A DNA stretch of 64,000 nucleotides from the NCBI RefSeq assembly GCF_019602855.1, contig NZ_CP080767.1, positions 2,728,001 to 2,792,000 of the forward strand. Reading direction: 5' to 3'. This document shows, piece after piece, positions 41,689-50,553 of the stretch (position 1 is its first letter; every line of letters starts with the position of its first letter). The notes below the pieces were generated by a model, which was given only the letters and a program-made list of their open reading frames with translations, was not told the origin of the DNA and ran no database searches. This DNA comes from Cupriavidus pinatubonensis (GTDB taxonomy: Bacteria; Pseudomonadota; Gammaproteobacteria; Burkholderiales; Burkholderiaceae). The position numbers and the translations under genes were made by a program.

Positions 41689-42591
41689 TTACAGGTAGAT
41701 GATCAGCGCGATGCCCGCGATGATCAGCCCGAACTTCGTCACGTAGTACAGCTTGCGGTTCCACGCCTTGTAGCGGCGCCGATACTGCCCGGCCAGCCAG
41801 ACGAAACGGAACAGCTTGTTGATCATGCCGGTCTGGTCGTTCTCGTCATTGGGCGAGCTTGCCGCGGTCATGACCTTGCGGCCCAGCCAGTGGTTGATCT
41901 TGCTGGCCCAGCCAAAACGCATCGGGCGTTCGATATCGCAGAACAGGATCAGGCGGTTGGCATCGCTCTTGTTCTCGGCCCAGTGCAGGTAGGTCTCGTC
42001 GAACACCACGCCCTGCCCGTCGCGCCAGCTATGGCGCTCGCCATCGACTTCGATGAAGCAGCGGTCGTCGTTCGGCGTGGCCAGGCCCAGGTGATAGCGC
42101 AGCGAACCGGCGAACGGGTCGCGGTGCGGGTTGAGCTTGCCGCCCGGCGGCAGTTCCGCGAACATCGCGGCCTTCACGCTGGGGATATCGCGCAGCAGCG
42201 ACACCGTCTTGGGGCACAGCACTTCGGCCGACGGATGCTGGGCTTCGTACCACTTCAGGTAGAAGCGCTTCCAACCGTTCTTGAAGAACGAGTTGAAGCC
42301 AGCGTCGTCGTTCTTCTCGGCAGCCTTGATCTTGCGCATCGCGGCCAGGGCCAGGCCCTCGTCACGGATCTCCGGCCAGGCGGCACGGATCCGTTCCAGA
42401 TCGGGGAAGCGTTCGACCGGAATATACGGCGTGCGCGGCACGCCCGAAAACGCGTACATGAAGCAGTTGACCGGCGCAACGAGCGCCGAATGGTCGAGCA
42501 GCTGTCGCCAGATGCGCAGCCGGGCCTTGCCACGGAAATGCACATACAGGATGGCGCCGAGATACCCGGCGACGATTATCCACTTGATCAC
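41689..42591 (-). CDS. lpxO: Aspartyl/asparaginyl beta-hydroxylase family protein, LpxO-like
   Basis: This 300-residue Fe(II)/2-oxoglutarate dioxygenase has an N-terminal membrane anchor (1-20) and a C-terminal hydrophobic tail (KFGLIIAGIALIIYL). The iron site is His156-x-Asp158 in NPHRDPF and His203 in LHWAEN, with an RLILFCDIERP segment for 2-oxoglutarate. Salmonella LpxO, which hydroxylates lipid A acyl chains at the inner membrane, has this length and terminal anchoring. The gene symbol is by resemblance; a peptide-hydroxylating relative is possible. Confidence 0.82.
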   Translation of the reverse strand: MIKWIIVAGYLGAILYVHFRGKARLRIWRQLLDHSALVAPVNCFMYAFSGVPRTPYIPVERFPDLERIRAAWPEIRDEGLALAAMRKIKAAEKNDDAGFNSFFKNGWKRFYLKWYEAQHPSAEVLCPKTVSLLRDIPSVKAAMFAELPPGGKLNPHRDPFAGSLRYHLGLATPNDDRCFIEVDGERHSWRDGQGVVFDETYLHWAENKSDANRLILFCDIERPMRFGWASKINHWLGRKVMTAASSPNDENDQTGMINKLFRFVWLAGQYRRRYKAWNRKLYYVTKFGLIIAGIALIIYL

Positions 42592-42733
42592 CCGAAGTTC
42601 TCCAAGGAGCCAGGGACCGCGCGCGTAGTCACGCCGCCGGCCGTGGCCAAAACGCGTATTTTAAGCGAAATGGCAGGCCCGCCGCACCGTGATACCGCGG
42701 CGCAACATAGCTACCTTGCTGGCAGGCGGCGTG

Positions 42734-43039
42734 TTAGCCGCGCGACTGGCGCGAAATGCGCTCGATCAGCGCGCGCGCATCGTCGGGCATGCCCTGCAGG
42801 GTCAGCAGTCTTGCGTTGAGTACAAGGTTTTCCAGCACCAGCTTCGCGGTGGAGGCCCACATTGTCGCCAACTGCACTTCGGCGGGCATGCCGGAGGCCT
42901 CAAGCTCGTTCGAACGCTCGGCAATCAGCCGGCACGCGAGCTGGCGCAGTGCGGCATCATCGAACGGCAGGTTGGCGTAGTCGATGGGGTCTTCCTTTTC
43001 CACCTCGACCATCAGTTGCATCAGGATGTCTTCGGTCAT
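42734..43039 (-). CDS. Conserved hypothetical protein, 101 residues
   Basis: This all-helical acidic protein starts MTEDILMQLMVEVEKEDPID and continues with FDDAALRQLACRLIAERSNEL and ATMWASTAKLVLENLVLNARLL. No recognised domain. The ATG at 43039 follows GGGAG at about 9 nt; an upstream ATG at 43081 is possible. It is 47 bp downstream of the DUF2252 gene on the same strand and may be co-transcribed with it. Confidence 0.65.
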   Translation of the reverse strand: MTEDILMQLMVEVEKEDPIDYANLPFDDAALRQLACRLIAERSNELEASGMPAEVQLATMWASTAKLVLENLVLNARLLTLQGMPDDARALIERISRQSRG

Positions 43040-43086
43040 CGGCAAGCGCTCCCGGCAATCCACTTCTGATCCACTATGCATCCGCG

Positions 43087-44499
43087 TCACACGCGGAAAT
43101 CCGCAGCCATGTCGGCATCGGTGCGCGCCTCGAGCCGGCCGGAACGGCAGGCGGCCACGAAGCGCTCGTAATCCTTCTCGACCTGATCGGCATAGCTGTT
43201 GGAGTAGCCTACCATCACTTCGGCCATGCGGTCGCTGGTGCCGAGATAGCCGCTGATTTCCGCGGCCAGGCCGCCTGCCTTGGCGTGCGCGCGTGCCAAC
43301 ACCCAGCCGCACAGCGCGCCGTATCTGCCGAGCGCCTCGACATCCATCAGCTCGATCTGCGGTGACAACTTCATGTCGCGTAGCTGGCGCACATAGAAGT
43401 CGCGGCCGAAGGGGCCTTTGGTCCACCCAAGGAAGAGATCGCTCGCGGCCTGCATCAGGCGCTGGCCTTCCACGACGCGGCGGCCATCGTGCGACACCGC
43501 AGGGCCCTTAAAATAGCGCGCGACGACGGAGCGCGTCGCTTCCTTGATCTGCAGGAACATCGGTTTGCCATGGCTGTCGATCATCAGCTGGATCATGCAG
43601 CGCGTGCCGACGCTGCCCACGCCCACCACCTTGAAGGCCCGGTCATGGAGCGTGAAATGACTGAGCAGGCGCTGGCGGTCAGGGGCCAGCGTGCCGAGAT
43701 ACTCCTTGTAGACTTTCTCCGCGGCTGCCTGGATGTCCTTGGCGGTCATCCAGTCATCGTCCGCATCGAACAGCGTATGGGCACCGCGCACGTGGAAGAC
43801 GGCCGGCGGCGCATCGAGGATGGTCCATTTATCGCCCACGCGCTCCGCCAGCTTGGGCAGCAGCGCCTCGCTGGTGCGATCCGCTGCGCGCTCCATTCCC
43901 CGCCGGATGCGGCGTTGGATATTGGGCGACGTCTCTTCCCCAAGCAGGCGTTCGAAGGTGATGTGGTCGTACCAGGTGTCGAGGATGCCCATCTCGCCAT
44001 AGCCCTGCATGCGTGCCTGGTAGCTGCGCACGAGCTGGTAGACGAGGTCATCGGCAACCCCCTGCTTGTGGCGCAGATGCCTGGCCGCCACGACGAAGCT
44101 GGCGGCCAGGCGCTTGAGATCCCATTCCCACGGCCCGCGGCTGGTTTCGTCGAAATCGTTGAGGTCGAACAGCAAGGCCCGCTCGGGCGTGGCAAAGCCG
44201 CCGAAGTTTGCGAGGTGGCAGTCGCCGCAGATCTGGATGTGCAGGCCAGAGTTCGGGGTACCCGCCAGATCGTGCGCCTGCACGATGGCGCTGCCGCGGT
44301 AGAACGCGAACGGCGATTCAATCATGCGCCCGTAGCGCAGCGGCACCAGTCGCCGCACCCGGCCTTCGCTGCTGATCTTCAGCAACTCGACCGGATCGCG
44401 GTCCACATTGCCGATTTCCGCGTGCGCGCCGCGCGGCAACTTGCGGCGTACGGACTTGCCGTTGTCACGCCGATCGCCGGTATCTACCGTTGTCGCCAC
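43087..44499 (-). CDS. DUF2252 family protein
   Basis: This protein of about 470 residues belongs to the DUF2252 family, kinase-like in fold. Visible blocks include VRRKLPRGAHAEIG near the start, RLVPLRYGRMIESPFAFYRG, CGDCHLANFGGFATPE and LLFDLNDFDETSRGPWEWDLKRL, the last two resembling the catalytic and metal loops of phosphotransferases. The GTG at 44499 has GGAGG just upstream and is preferred; ATG codons at 44550/44544 would add 15-17 residues without a ribosome site. Substrate unknown. Confidence 0.82.
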   Translation of the reverse strand: MATTVDTGDRRDNGKSVRRKLPRGAHAEIGNVDRDPVELLKISSEGRVRRLVPLRYGRMIESPFAFYRGSAIVQAHDLAGTPNSGLHIQICGDCHLANFGGFATPERALLFDLNDFDETSRGPWEWDLKRLAASFVVAARHLRHKQGVADDLVYQLVRSYQARMQGYGEMGILDTWYDHITFERLLGEETSPNIQRRIRRGMERAADRTSEALLPKLAERVGDKWTILDAPPAVFHVRGAHTLFDADDDWMTAKDIQAAAEKVYKEYLGTLAPDRQRLLSHFTLHDRAFKVVGVGSVGTRCMIQLMIDSHGKPMFLQIKEATRSVVARYFKGPAVSHDGRRVVEGQRLMQAASDLFLGWTKGPFGRDFYVRQLRDMKLSPQIELMDVEALGRYGALCGWVLARAHAKAGGLAAEISGYLGTSDRMAEVMVGYSNSYADQVEKDYERFVAACRSGRLEARTDADMAADFRV

Positions 44500-44857
44500 A
44501 ATGCCTCCATGCCGGGGGGCCGGCCATCGCCATTTGTGCAGCATCTGCAACAGAAACTAGTTCACGCCCTGCGGCTTGTCAATTGCATGGAGGATGGGAC
44601 AACGCGAAGAGAAAGCCACTCGCACGGCCAACGAACGTCCTTCTCAGGGATATCACTCTCTCCACTTCGCGCGGCAGATGGTACTCTGCGCGCTGTTCCC
44701 GAGACCGCCAGGCCGGGACATGACGCACTCCGCACTAAGTTGGCGGCGGTGTTGCGTATCAGGAATTTCCGCGCCTTTTGCGAGCGCATCAAAAGATGCA
44801 CTGAACAAAGCGAGCGAGCTGCAGTCTCATTCGCTTTCCACACGAAGAGTCGCGTCC
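44500..44857. other. Intergenic gap between DUF2252 gene and 100-residue protein gene
   Basis: A 358-bp stretch with no supported gene. The frame of the downstream small protein is open through part of it, but the translated extension is Arg/Ser-rich and not protein-like. No clear promoter, operator or RNA structure is visible. Confidence 0.45.
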
Positions 44858-45160
44858 ATGACCAAGCGTTTGTTGTCCGCCATGCGTCAGTACGCATGGT
44901 TTACCGGTGTCAAGCACCATGTCGTCCAAGGCGTCGAAGCCCTGGCCGAGTTGCTCAAATCCCCTTCTGCCGCGGCACGCGCCGTTGCCGCCGTGATTTC
45001 CGAGACCGAACACGGTGTTCAGGTCTGGGTGTCGTACTTCGGCAAGCCGCTGGATCCGCATACGAACTATGTGCTCTGGCCCGGCCGCGCTCTGCGTCCG
45101 GCGCGCCGGCGCGTACAGCCCACGCCGCTCGAGTACATGCAGCGCAGACGGGACGACTGA
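44858..45160 (+). CDS. Hypothetical protein, 100 residues
   Basis: The ATG at 44858 gives MTKRLLSAMRQYAWFTGVKH, followed by an amphipathic helix (VVQGVEALAELLKSPSAAAR) and VQVWVSYFGKPLDPHTNYVL, with a basic tail. GAAGAG lies about 8 nt upstream. A longer reading of the same frame exists (from 44576) but is not convincing. No family recognised; composition supports a real gene. Confidence 0.55.
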   Translation: MTKRLLSAMRQYAWFTGVKHHVVQGVEALAELLKSPSAAARAVAAVISETEHGVQVWVSYFGKPLDPHTNYVLWPGRALRPARRRVQPTPLEYMQRRRDD

Positions 45161-45256
45161 ACGCAGGCCTTCGGGCCTCGGCATCACGCGGACTGGAAGG
45201 GGCTCGCCCCTTCACTACAATGACTGTTGTGTTCCCGTCGTAGACAAGGAGCTGAC

Positions 45257-45526
45257 ATGCCCGAACCGAAACATGACGAAGCGCTGGTCAATCTCTACCT
45301 CGAACGTATTTCGGCGCTGTCGGTCAGCGCGTTCGACGGGGCCGATGTCAGTAATGAGCTCGATGAAGTCATGCGTGAAGCCACGTCACGCAGCGGCGGA
45401 GACAGCGGCACGCTGAGCGTGCTCGCAAGCCGGCTGCGCGAGCGCGCCGAAGCCGCCGATCGGGAAGGCCAGCCGCTCGTGCGCGATACCTTCGTACAGG
45501 CGGCAAGGCTGATTCCATTGAAGTAG
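45257..45526 (+). CDS. Hypothetical protein, 89 residues
   Basis: This soluble, acidic and helical protein (EALVNLYLERISALSVSAFD; TLSVLASRLRERAEAADREG) ends VRDTFVQAARLIPLK. AAGGAG is 6-7 nt before the ATG, and TACAAT at 45216-45221 is a possible -10 box, so it likely has its own promoter. A hairpin (GAAGGGGC...GCCCCTTC, 45196-45213) upstream may terminate the preceding gene. No recognised domain. Confidence 0.62.
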   Translation: MPEPKHDEALVNLYLERISALSVSAFDGADVSNELDEVMREATSRSGGDSGTLSVLASRLRERAEAADREGQPLVRDTFVQAARLIPLK

Positions 45527-45672
45527 AAGAAAAGCAGATTCGCTCGTTCTGTGCGCATGCGACAAGGCGAATGGCATCAGCTCTTGCTATGCAAGCAAGG
45601 ACGGGATTTACGCGAATTGCTTTTGGGAAATTTGGCCGATCGGCCTGAGGACCCAGACACCCTGAAGGGTGT

Positions 45673-45748
45673 TGGTTGCGGGGGCAGGACTTGAACCTGC
45701 GACCTTCGGGTTATGAGCCCGACGAGCTGCCAACTGCTCCACCCCGCG
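45673..45748 (-). tRNA. Initiator tRNA-fMet (anticodon CAT)
   Basis: A 76-nt tRNA with initiator hallmarks: unpaired C1-A72 at the top of acceptor CGCGGGG/CCCCGCA, and three consecutive G-C pairs (GGG/CCC) below loop CTCATAA. T-loop TTCAAGT and encoded ACCA are present. It closely resembles the E. coli initiator tRNA. Confidence 0.95.
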
Positions 45749-45761
45749 TCTGAAGAATGAG

Positions 45762-45790
45762 ATTATGCAGGGTTCGCACGCAGTTGGCAA
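45762..45790 (-). promoter_or_regulatory. Promoter of tRNA-fMet
   Basis: On the minus strand: TTGCCA (45790-45785), 17-bp spacer, CATAAT (45767-45762), 13 bp before the mature 5' end. Confidence 0.7.
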
Positions 45791-45860
45791 GCTCTTTCTT
45801 GCCTACGCGGGAATTTCTCATACAAGGCATACGTAAGCGCCTTCGCGACCGATCCACGCA

Positions 45861-46100
45861 TCATGCGATGCGCCGCTGCTTGCCTTCAGCTTCTGCTTCA
45901 GCAAGCACGGTTTCGATGTACTGGTTCACCTGGTCAAGCGCTTCAAGCTTCGTGTCGAAAGGATGATTGGGAAACGGATTGTGCCGTGGTGCCAGTGCCT
46001 CGCCGTCCAGCCTGCGGATAATCTCCACCATGATCGACCACTTGCCTTTCGGCAAGGCGATCACTTCATAGACGATCTTGTAGCCTTCAAATTCCGGCAT
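45861..46100 (-). CDS. Hypothetical protein, 79 residues
   Basis: A small protein with a beta-rich start (MPEFEGYKIVYEVIALPKGK; WSIMVEIIRRLDGE) and a C-terminal helix (TKLEALDQVNQYIETVLAEAEAEGK). AAAGGAG lies 9 nt before the ATG at 46100. The pattern (three strands, helix) resembles small stress- or surface-related DUF proteins common in this group, but no family name is claimed. Confidence 0.68.
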   Translation of the reverse strand: MPEFEGYKIVYEVIALPKGKWSIMVEIIRRLDGEALAPRHNPFPNHPFDTKLEALDQVNQYIETVLAEAEAEGKQRRIA

Positions 46101-46313
46101 GACGTGTACTCCTTTACTGCGTGGCGGACCGGACATCGCCCGCCTCCACATCCAGAGTAGGAGTGCACCCCGAAGACAAAAATGATCTGCATCAATAGCC
46201 GACGATCAAGGTAGATCACGGCATGATATAAGCCATTGCCAGCATCGGAATAATACAAAGATGCGCCGGACGGTGCGCATGGATTGCGCACAAGCAACAC
46301 GTGCGAGCAAGCG

Positions 46314-46601
46314 TTACCTCGCGGAGCCGATGATCCGATCGACAAGCGCATAGCCCGCACTGAATGCGGCAACCTCCGCCGCATGGCGCGTCGCGAAGTG
46401 CTGCGTGCCGCTGACAAGCAGCTCCATGTCGCCAGCATCGGCGGGGTCCGCGCCCTCCTGGCCCACGCGAACCTCATATCCCCAGTACGTCGATGATGAC
46501 CCCACACTGACCACACCATCATCGCTTTCATGCTGCTGCGTCACGAGGACGTACACATCCATGTCGCGATACGCCTCCACACGCCATTCGGTCTGGGCCA
46601 T
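46314..46601 (-). CDS. Hypothetical protein, 95 residues
   Basis: This protein has alternating strands (TEWRVEAYRDMDVYVLVTQQ; YWGYEVRVGQEGADP) and a final helix (FATRHAAEVAAFSAGYALVD). The strand-strand-helix layout is similar to the 79-residue protein just downstream; the two may be related. AAAGGAG lies upstream of the ATG at 46601. Function unknown. Confidence 0.65.
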   Translation of the reverse strand: MAQTEWRVEAYRDMDVYVLVTQQHESDDGVVSVGSSSTYWGYEVRVGQEGADPADAGDMELLVSGTQHFATRHAAEVAAFSAGYALVDRIIGSAR

Positions 46602-46801
46602 GCCGGTCTCCTTTCGCGATGCTACGCCCTGATGTTCGAGCCTATGCGCACACGTGACAGATCGCAAGACTAGCCCCTCCACGCGCACGACAAGCGCGTG
46701 GACTGCATCGATGCCAAAGATGTGGCGCGAGATGCGCGGCGAGCAAAGCAGGCCGCGAGAGCGCGATAATGAAGAGAAACCGATGGGAACGCGGAAATGG
46801 A

Positions 46802-46831
46802 AAAAGGGCTTCCGTTTCCGGAAGCCCTTTT
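46802..46831. terminator. Terminator after tRNA-Arg (bidirectional form)
   Basis: AAAAGGGCTTCCG (46802-46814), loop TTTC, CGGAAGCCCTTTT (46819-46831); lies 14 bp beyond the 3' end of the minus-strand tRNA and has T tracts on both strands. Confidence 0.88.
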
Positions 46832-46844
46832 CTTTCTGCATAGG

Positions 46845-46921
46845 TGGCGCGGCTGGCAGGATTCGAACCCACGACCCCTTGGTTCGTAGCCAAGTACTCT
46901 ATCCAACTGAGCTACAGCCGC
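46845..46921 (-). tRNA. tRNA-Arg (anticodon ACG)
   Basis: A 77-nt cloverleaf: acceptor GCGGCTG/CAGCCGC, anticodon stem CTTGG/CCAAG with loop CTACGAA (anticodon ACG, normally A34 edited to inosine), T-loop TTCGAAT and encoded GCCA. Confidence 0.95.
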
Positions 46922-46935
46922 ACTCGAGAAATGAG

Positions 46936-46963
46936 ATTATATCTGAGTTTTGATTTTTGTGAA
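46936..46963 (-). promoter_or_regulatory. Promoter of tRNA-Arg
   Basis: On the minus strand: TTCACA (46963-46958), 16-bp spacer, perfect TATAAT (46941-46936), 14 bp before the tRNA 5' end. Confidence 0.72.
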
Positions 46964-47054
46964 CCCCCTGCGGCACATTTTTTCGTTTTTTCTCGCAATC
47001 GTGGCCTGCCCGCGCGGTTTTCTATAATGGCTGACCGAAGATGTGATCCCGACC

Positions 47055-47621
47055 ATGAACAAGGCATTTGTCAAAGAGTCGTCCGGTGACGACGAAGACG
47101 ATCTTCCCGAAGGCGCGGCGCCGCTGCCTGCCGGCACCAAGAACTACATCACCGCCGACGGCTACAACCGCCTGCGCAATGAGCTGATGCACCTGATCGA
47201 TGTCGATCGCCCCGATGTCGTGCAGATCGTGTCGTGGGCCGCCTCCAACGGCGATCGCTCAGAGAACGGCGACTATCTCTACGGCAAGAAGCGCCTGCGC
47301 GAGATCGACCGCCGCATTCGCTTCCTGACGCGCAGACTGGACAAGGCCGAAGTGGTCGACCCATCGCTGCAAGGCGACAACGATCAGATTTTCTTCGGCG
47401 CGACCGTCACGTACGCGAACCAGTCCGGCGAAGAAACGACCATCACGATCGTCGGCATGGATGAAGTGGATCTCGACACGAACCACGTGAGCTGGATCTC
47501 GCCAATCGCCAAGGCGCTGATCAAGGCGCGTGAAGGCGATACCGTGGCGCTACGCACCCCGGCCGGCGTTGAACAGATCGATATCCTGGATGTCAGCTAT
47601 CCGCCGCGCAAGGCGGGCTGA
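47055..47621 (+). CDS. greB: Transcription elongation factor GreB
   Basis: This 188-residue protein rescues backtracked RNA polymerase by stimulating transcript cleavage. An N-terminal coiled coil carries the acidic-tip pattern (NGDRSENGDYLYGKKRLREIDRRI), and the C-terminal FKBP-like domain has FGATVTYANQSGEE and ISWISPIAKAL-type sequence (positions ~110-165). GreB is preferred to GreA because of the YLYGKKRLREID basic patch and length. TATAAT at 47023-47028 is a plausible -10. ATG 47055 gives the conserved MNKAFVKE start. Confidence 0.92.
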   Translation: MNKAFVKESSGDDEDDLPEGAAPLPAGTKNYITADGYNRLRNELMHLIDVDRPDVVQIVSWAASNGDRSENGDYLYGKKRLREIDRRIRFLTRRLDKAEVVDPSLQGDNDQIFFGATVTYANQSGEETTITIVGMDEVDLDTNHVSWISPIAKALIKAREGDTVALRTPAGVEQIDILDVSYPPRKAG

Positions 47622-47638
47622 CCACGCAACGGCGGCGC

Positions 47639-50182
47639 TCAGCCGTCGTTGCGGTCGCGGAAGATGCGGATTACGTCCGGGTTCCGCCGCAGGGCACGCA
47701 TCACGTTAGCCAGGTGCAGGCGGTTCTGTACCTGGATGATGAACTGCATGTAGGTCGCCTCCTGATGGCCGGCGTCCTGCTGCTCCATCGACACGTGCGC
47801 GACGTTTGCATCCGCCGAGGTCAGATCCGCGGCCACGCGGGCCACGATGCCCTTGACATTACGCACCATCACCTTGATCGACACGTCGAATGCGCGCGCG
47901 GTCTTCTTCGCCCACATGACGTCGATCCAGTGCTCCGGATCCTTGCTGTGCAGGCGCTTGGCCACCTTGCAGTCCTGCACGTGGATCTGCAGGCCTTCGC
48001 CCTTGCCCAGGTAGCCGACAATCGGATCGCCGGGAATCGGGCGGCAGCATGCCGGGAACAGGATCGACATGCCCTCGTCGCCCGTGATCGGCACGGCCGG
48101 CGCTTCTTCGCCCGAGAATGTCTGCACGGCGGCCAGAAGCGCGCTGTCGACATCGCCTGACAATTCCTGCAGCAGGATCTCCATGCGCTTGGCCACCACG
48201 GCCGGCACGCGGCGGCCGAGCGCCAGGTCGGCAAAGATGTCTTCGCGGTGCTTGTTGCCGGTCCACTGGATCATGCGATCCCACACGGTCTGCGGCACGG
48301 CCTTCAGTTCGATGCCGAGCTGGCGCGCCGACTGCTCCAGCAGCCGCTCGCCAAGCTGGATCGCTTCGTCGAGTTTCGTGGTCTTCAGGTAGTGGCGGAT
48401 CGCCGCGCGTGCCTTGCCGGTGCGCACGAACGACAGCCACGACGGGTTCGGCTTCGAGTACGGCGCCGTCACCACTTCGACGATGTCGCCGCTCTTGAGC
48501 TCCGTGCGCAGCGGCAGCAGCTCGTTGTTGATCTTCACCGCGACGCACTGGTTGCCCAGGTCGCTGTGCACCGCATAGGCAAAATCCAGCGCCGTGGCGC
48601 CGCGCGGCAACGCGCGGATATGGCCCTTGGGCGTGAATACGTAGACCGCGTCCGGGAACAGGTCGATCTTGACGTGTTCGAGGAATTCCTGTGAATCGCC
48701 GGTCTGGCTCTGGATATCGAGCAGCGACTGCAGCCACTGGTGCGCCTGCTGCTGGATATCGTTGGCATGGTCTGCCTGTGTCTTGTACATCCAGTGCGCG
48801 GCCACGCCGGCCTCGGCGATCTGGTGCATCTCGCGCGTGCGGATCTGGAACTCCACCGGCGTGCCGAACGGACCCACCAGCGTCGTATGCAGCGACTGGT
48901 AGCCGTTGATCTTCGGAATCGCGATATAGTCCTTGAACTTGCCGGGCATCGGCTTGTACAGGCTGTGCAGCGCGCCCATCGCCATGTAGCAGTGCATCTG
49001 CGTTTCCACGACCACGCGGAAACCGTACACGTCGAGCACTTGCGAGAACGACAGCTGCTTGTCGTGCATCTTGCGGTAGATGCTGTAGAGCGTCTTCTCG
49101 CGGCCGGAGAGCTCGGCGACGATGCCCGCATCGGCCAGCGCCTTCTGCGCGGCCTCGAGAATGCGCTTGACCACCTCGCGGCGGTTGCCACGCGCGGCCT
49201 TCACGGCCTTCTCGAGCGTCGCGTAGCGGAACGGCGAGCCGACCTTGAACGACAGTTCCTGCAGCTCGCGGTAAATCGTATTGAGACCGAGCCTGTGCGC
49301 GATCGGCGCATAGATCTCCATGGTCTCCAGCGCAATACGGCGGCGTTTTTCCGGCGGCACGAAGTCGAGCGTGCGCATGTTGTGCGTACGGTCGGCCAGC
49401 TTCACCAGGATCACGCGCACGTCGCGCGCCATCGCGAGCAGCATCTTGCGGAAGCTCTCCGCCTGCGCCTGCTCGCGGCTCTGGAATTCGAGCTTGTCCA
49501 GCTTGGTCAGGCCATCGACCAGTTCAGCAACCTTGGGACCGAATTTCTCGGCCAGCTCGCTCTTGGTGATGCCCTGGTCTTCCATCACGTCATGCAGCAG
49601 CGCCGCCATGATGGATTGCACATCGAGCCGCCAGTCCGCGCACAACTCGGCCACCGCCACCGGATGGGTGATGTACGGCTCGCCGCTCTGTCGGTACTGG
49701 CCCAGGTGGGCCTCGTCGGAAAACTGGAAGGCCTCGCGCACGCGGGCCTGGTCGGGTGCCTTCAGATAGGCCAGTTTCTCCATCAGCCGCGTGATGGAGA
49801 TGACCTGCTGGCGCGGCGGCACCGCGGGCTGTGACGTCGGCCCGAAGAAATGCCGGTATGACTGTGCCAGCACAGCATCGATAAACAGGCTATCGGCTGC
49901 CAGTGCCGCCGGCGCCTCCTCCACGGCCGTCAGCTCGTCGTGCATGGCCGATGCGGCCATGCGTGCCTTGCCCTGCGCAATCGGCGGCACGACGGCACGT
50001 TCCCCGACAACATCGTTGCCGAGCGGGTCAGGAAGATTGGGAGCGCCGGTGCGCGCGTTCACGGATGCCTGGCCGGAAGGAGAGCGCTTACGCGCGGACG
50101 CCGCTCCGGCATCGCTGCCCGTCTCGCCGCGCGCTGGCGCGCCGGGGGAGTCGGTTGACGAGGATGGCTGTGACGAAGGCAT
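47639..50182 (-). CDS. spoT: Bifunctional (p)ppGpp synthetase/hydrolase SpoT
   Basis: This 847-residue RelA/SpoT homologue has an HD hydrolase domain (~150-300; ITHPVAVAELCADW, ALLHDVMEDQG) and a synthetase domain (~350-460; GFRVVVETQMHCYM, AIPKINGYQSLHT). TGS (~500-560; VYVFTPKGHIRALPRGATALDF) and a C-terminal ACT domain follow. The intact HD pair fits the SpoT/Rel hydrolase-competent class, and the synthetase loop reads KFKD in place of the usual RFKD. The N-terminal ~110 residues are low-complexity, so the ATG at 50182 is uncertain and a later Met is possible. It follows rpoZ by 76 bp, the conserved gmk-rpoZ-spoT order. Confidence 0.94.
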   Translation of the reverse strand: MPSSQPSSSTDSPGAPARGETGSDAGAASARKRSPSGQASVNARTGAPNLPDPLGNDVVGERAVVPPIAQGKARMAASAMHDELTAVEEAPAALAADSLFIDAVLAQSYRHFFGPTSQPAVPPRQQVISITRLMEKLAYLKAPDQARVREAFQFSDEAHLGQYRQSGEPYITHPVAVAELCADWRLDVQSIMAALLHDVMEDQGITKSELAEKFGPKVAELVDGLTKLDKLEFQSREQAQAESFRKMLLAMARDVRVILVKLADRTHNMRTLDFVPPEKRRRIALETMEIYAPIAHRLGLNTIYRELQELSFKVGSPFRYATLEKAVKAARGNRREVVKRILEAAQKALADAGIVAELSGREKTLYSIYRKMHDKQLSFSQVLDVYGFRVVVETQMHCYMAMGALHSLYKPMPGKFKDYIAIPKINGYQSLHTTLVGPFGTPVEFQIRTREMHQIAEAGVAAHWMYKTQADHANDIQQQAHQWLQSLLDIQSQTGDSQEFLEHVKIDLFPDAVYVFTPKGHIRALPRGATALDFAYAVHSDLGNQCVAVKINNELLPLRTELKSGDIVEVVTAPYSKPNPSWLSFVRTGKARAAIRHYLKTTKLDEAIQLGERLLEQSARQLGIELKAVPQTVWDRMIQWTGNKHREDIFADLALGRRVPAVVAKRMEILLQELSGDVDSALLAAVQTFSGEEAPAVPITGDEGMSILFPACCRPIPGDPIVGYLGKGEGLQIHVQDCKVAKRLHSKDPEHWIDVMWAKKTARAFDVSIKVMVRNVKGIVARVAADLTSADANVAHVSMEQQDAGHQEATYMQFIIQVQNRLHLANVMRALRRNPDVIRIFRDRNDG

Positions 50183-50258
50183 GGGGACGGCCCCTGGAAT
50201 CCGGTTGCTGGATGCGTATGCACACGATGCAAGGACGAACCACAGGCCGCCCGGGGAA

Positions 50259-50462
50259 TCAGGTCGGGACCTTCTTGAGCATCTCGATGCCGACCTGGCC
50301 CGAGGCGATTTCGCGCAGGGCAACCACAGTGGGCTTGTCCTTCGCTTCCACCTTCGGGGTGTGGCCCTGCACCAGCTGGCGCGCACGGTACGTGGCTGCC
50401 AGGGCGAGCTCAAAGCGGTTCGGGATGTGTTTCAGACAATCTTCGACGGTAATACGCGCCAT
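50259..50462 (-). CDS. rpoZ: RNA polymerase omega subunit
   Basis: This 67-residue omega subunit starts [20 protein letters not shown] and continues with the conserved [12 protein letters not shown] helix and [16 protein letters not shown]. Omega aids beta-prime folding and forms part of the ppGpp site of RNA polymerase, consistent with its operon partners gmk and spoT. AAGGTGG lies 8 nt before the ATG. Confidence 0.96.
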
Positions 50463-50553
50463 ATCAAATCCACCTTGGGACAAAACCTGTTGGGTTGCTA
50501 TTTTACAGCACCGCGCGCGAATCGCCCGGCAGGGCCCCCGCGCGCACTGGCGC

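Noticed and set aside
45657..45672. ACACCC-TGAA-GGGTGT hairpin as tRNA-fMet terminator
   Set aside because: The stem is only six pairs and has no T tract on the minus strand.
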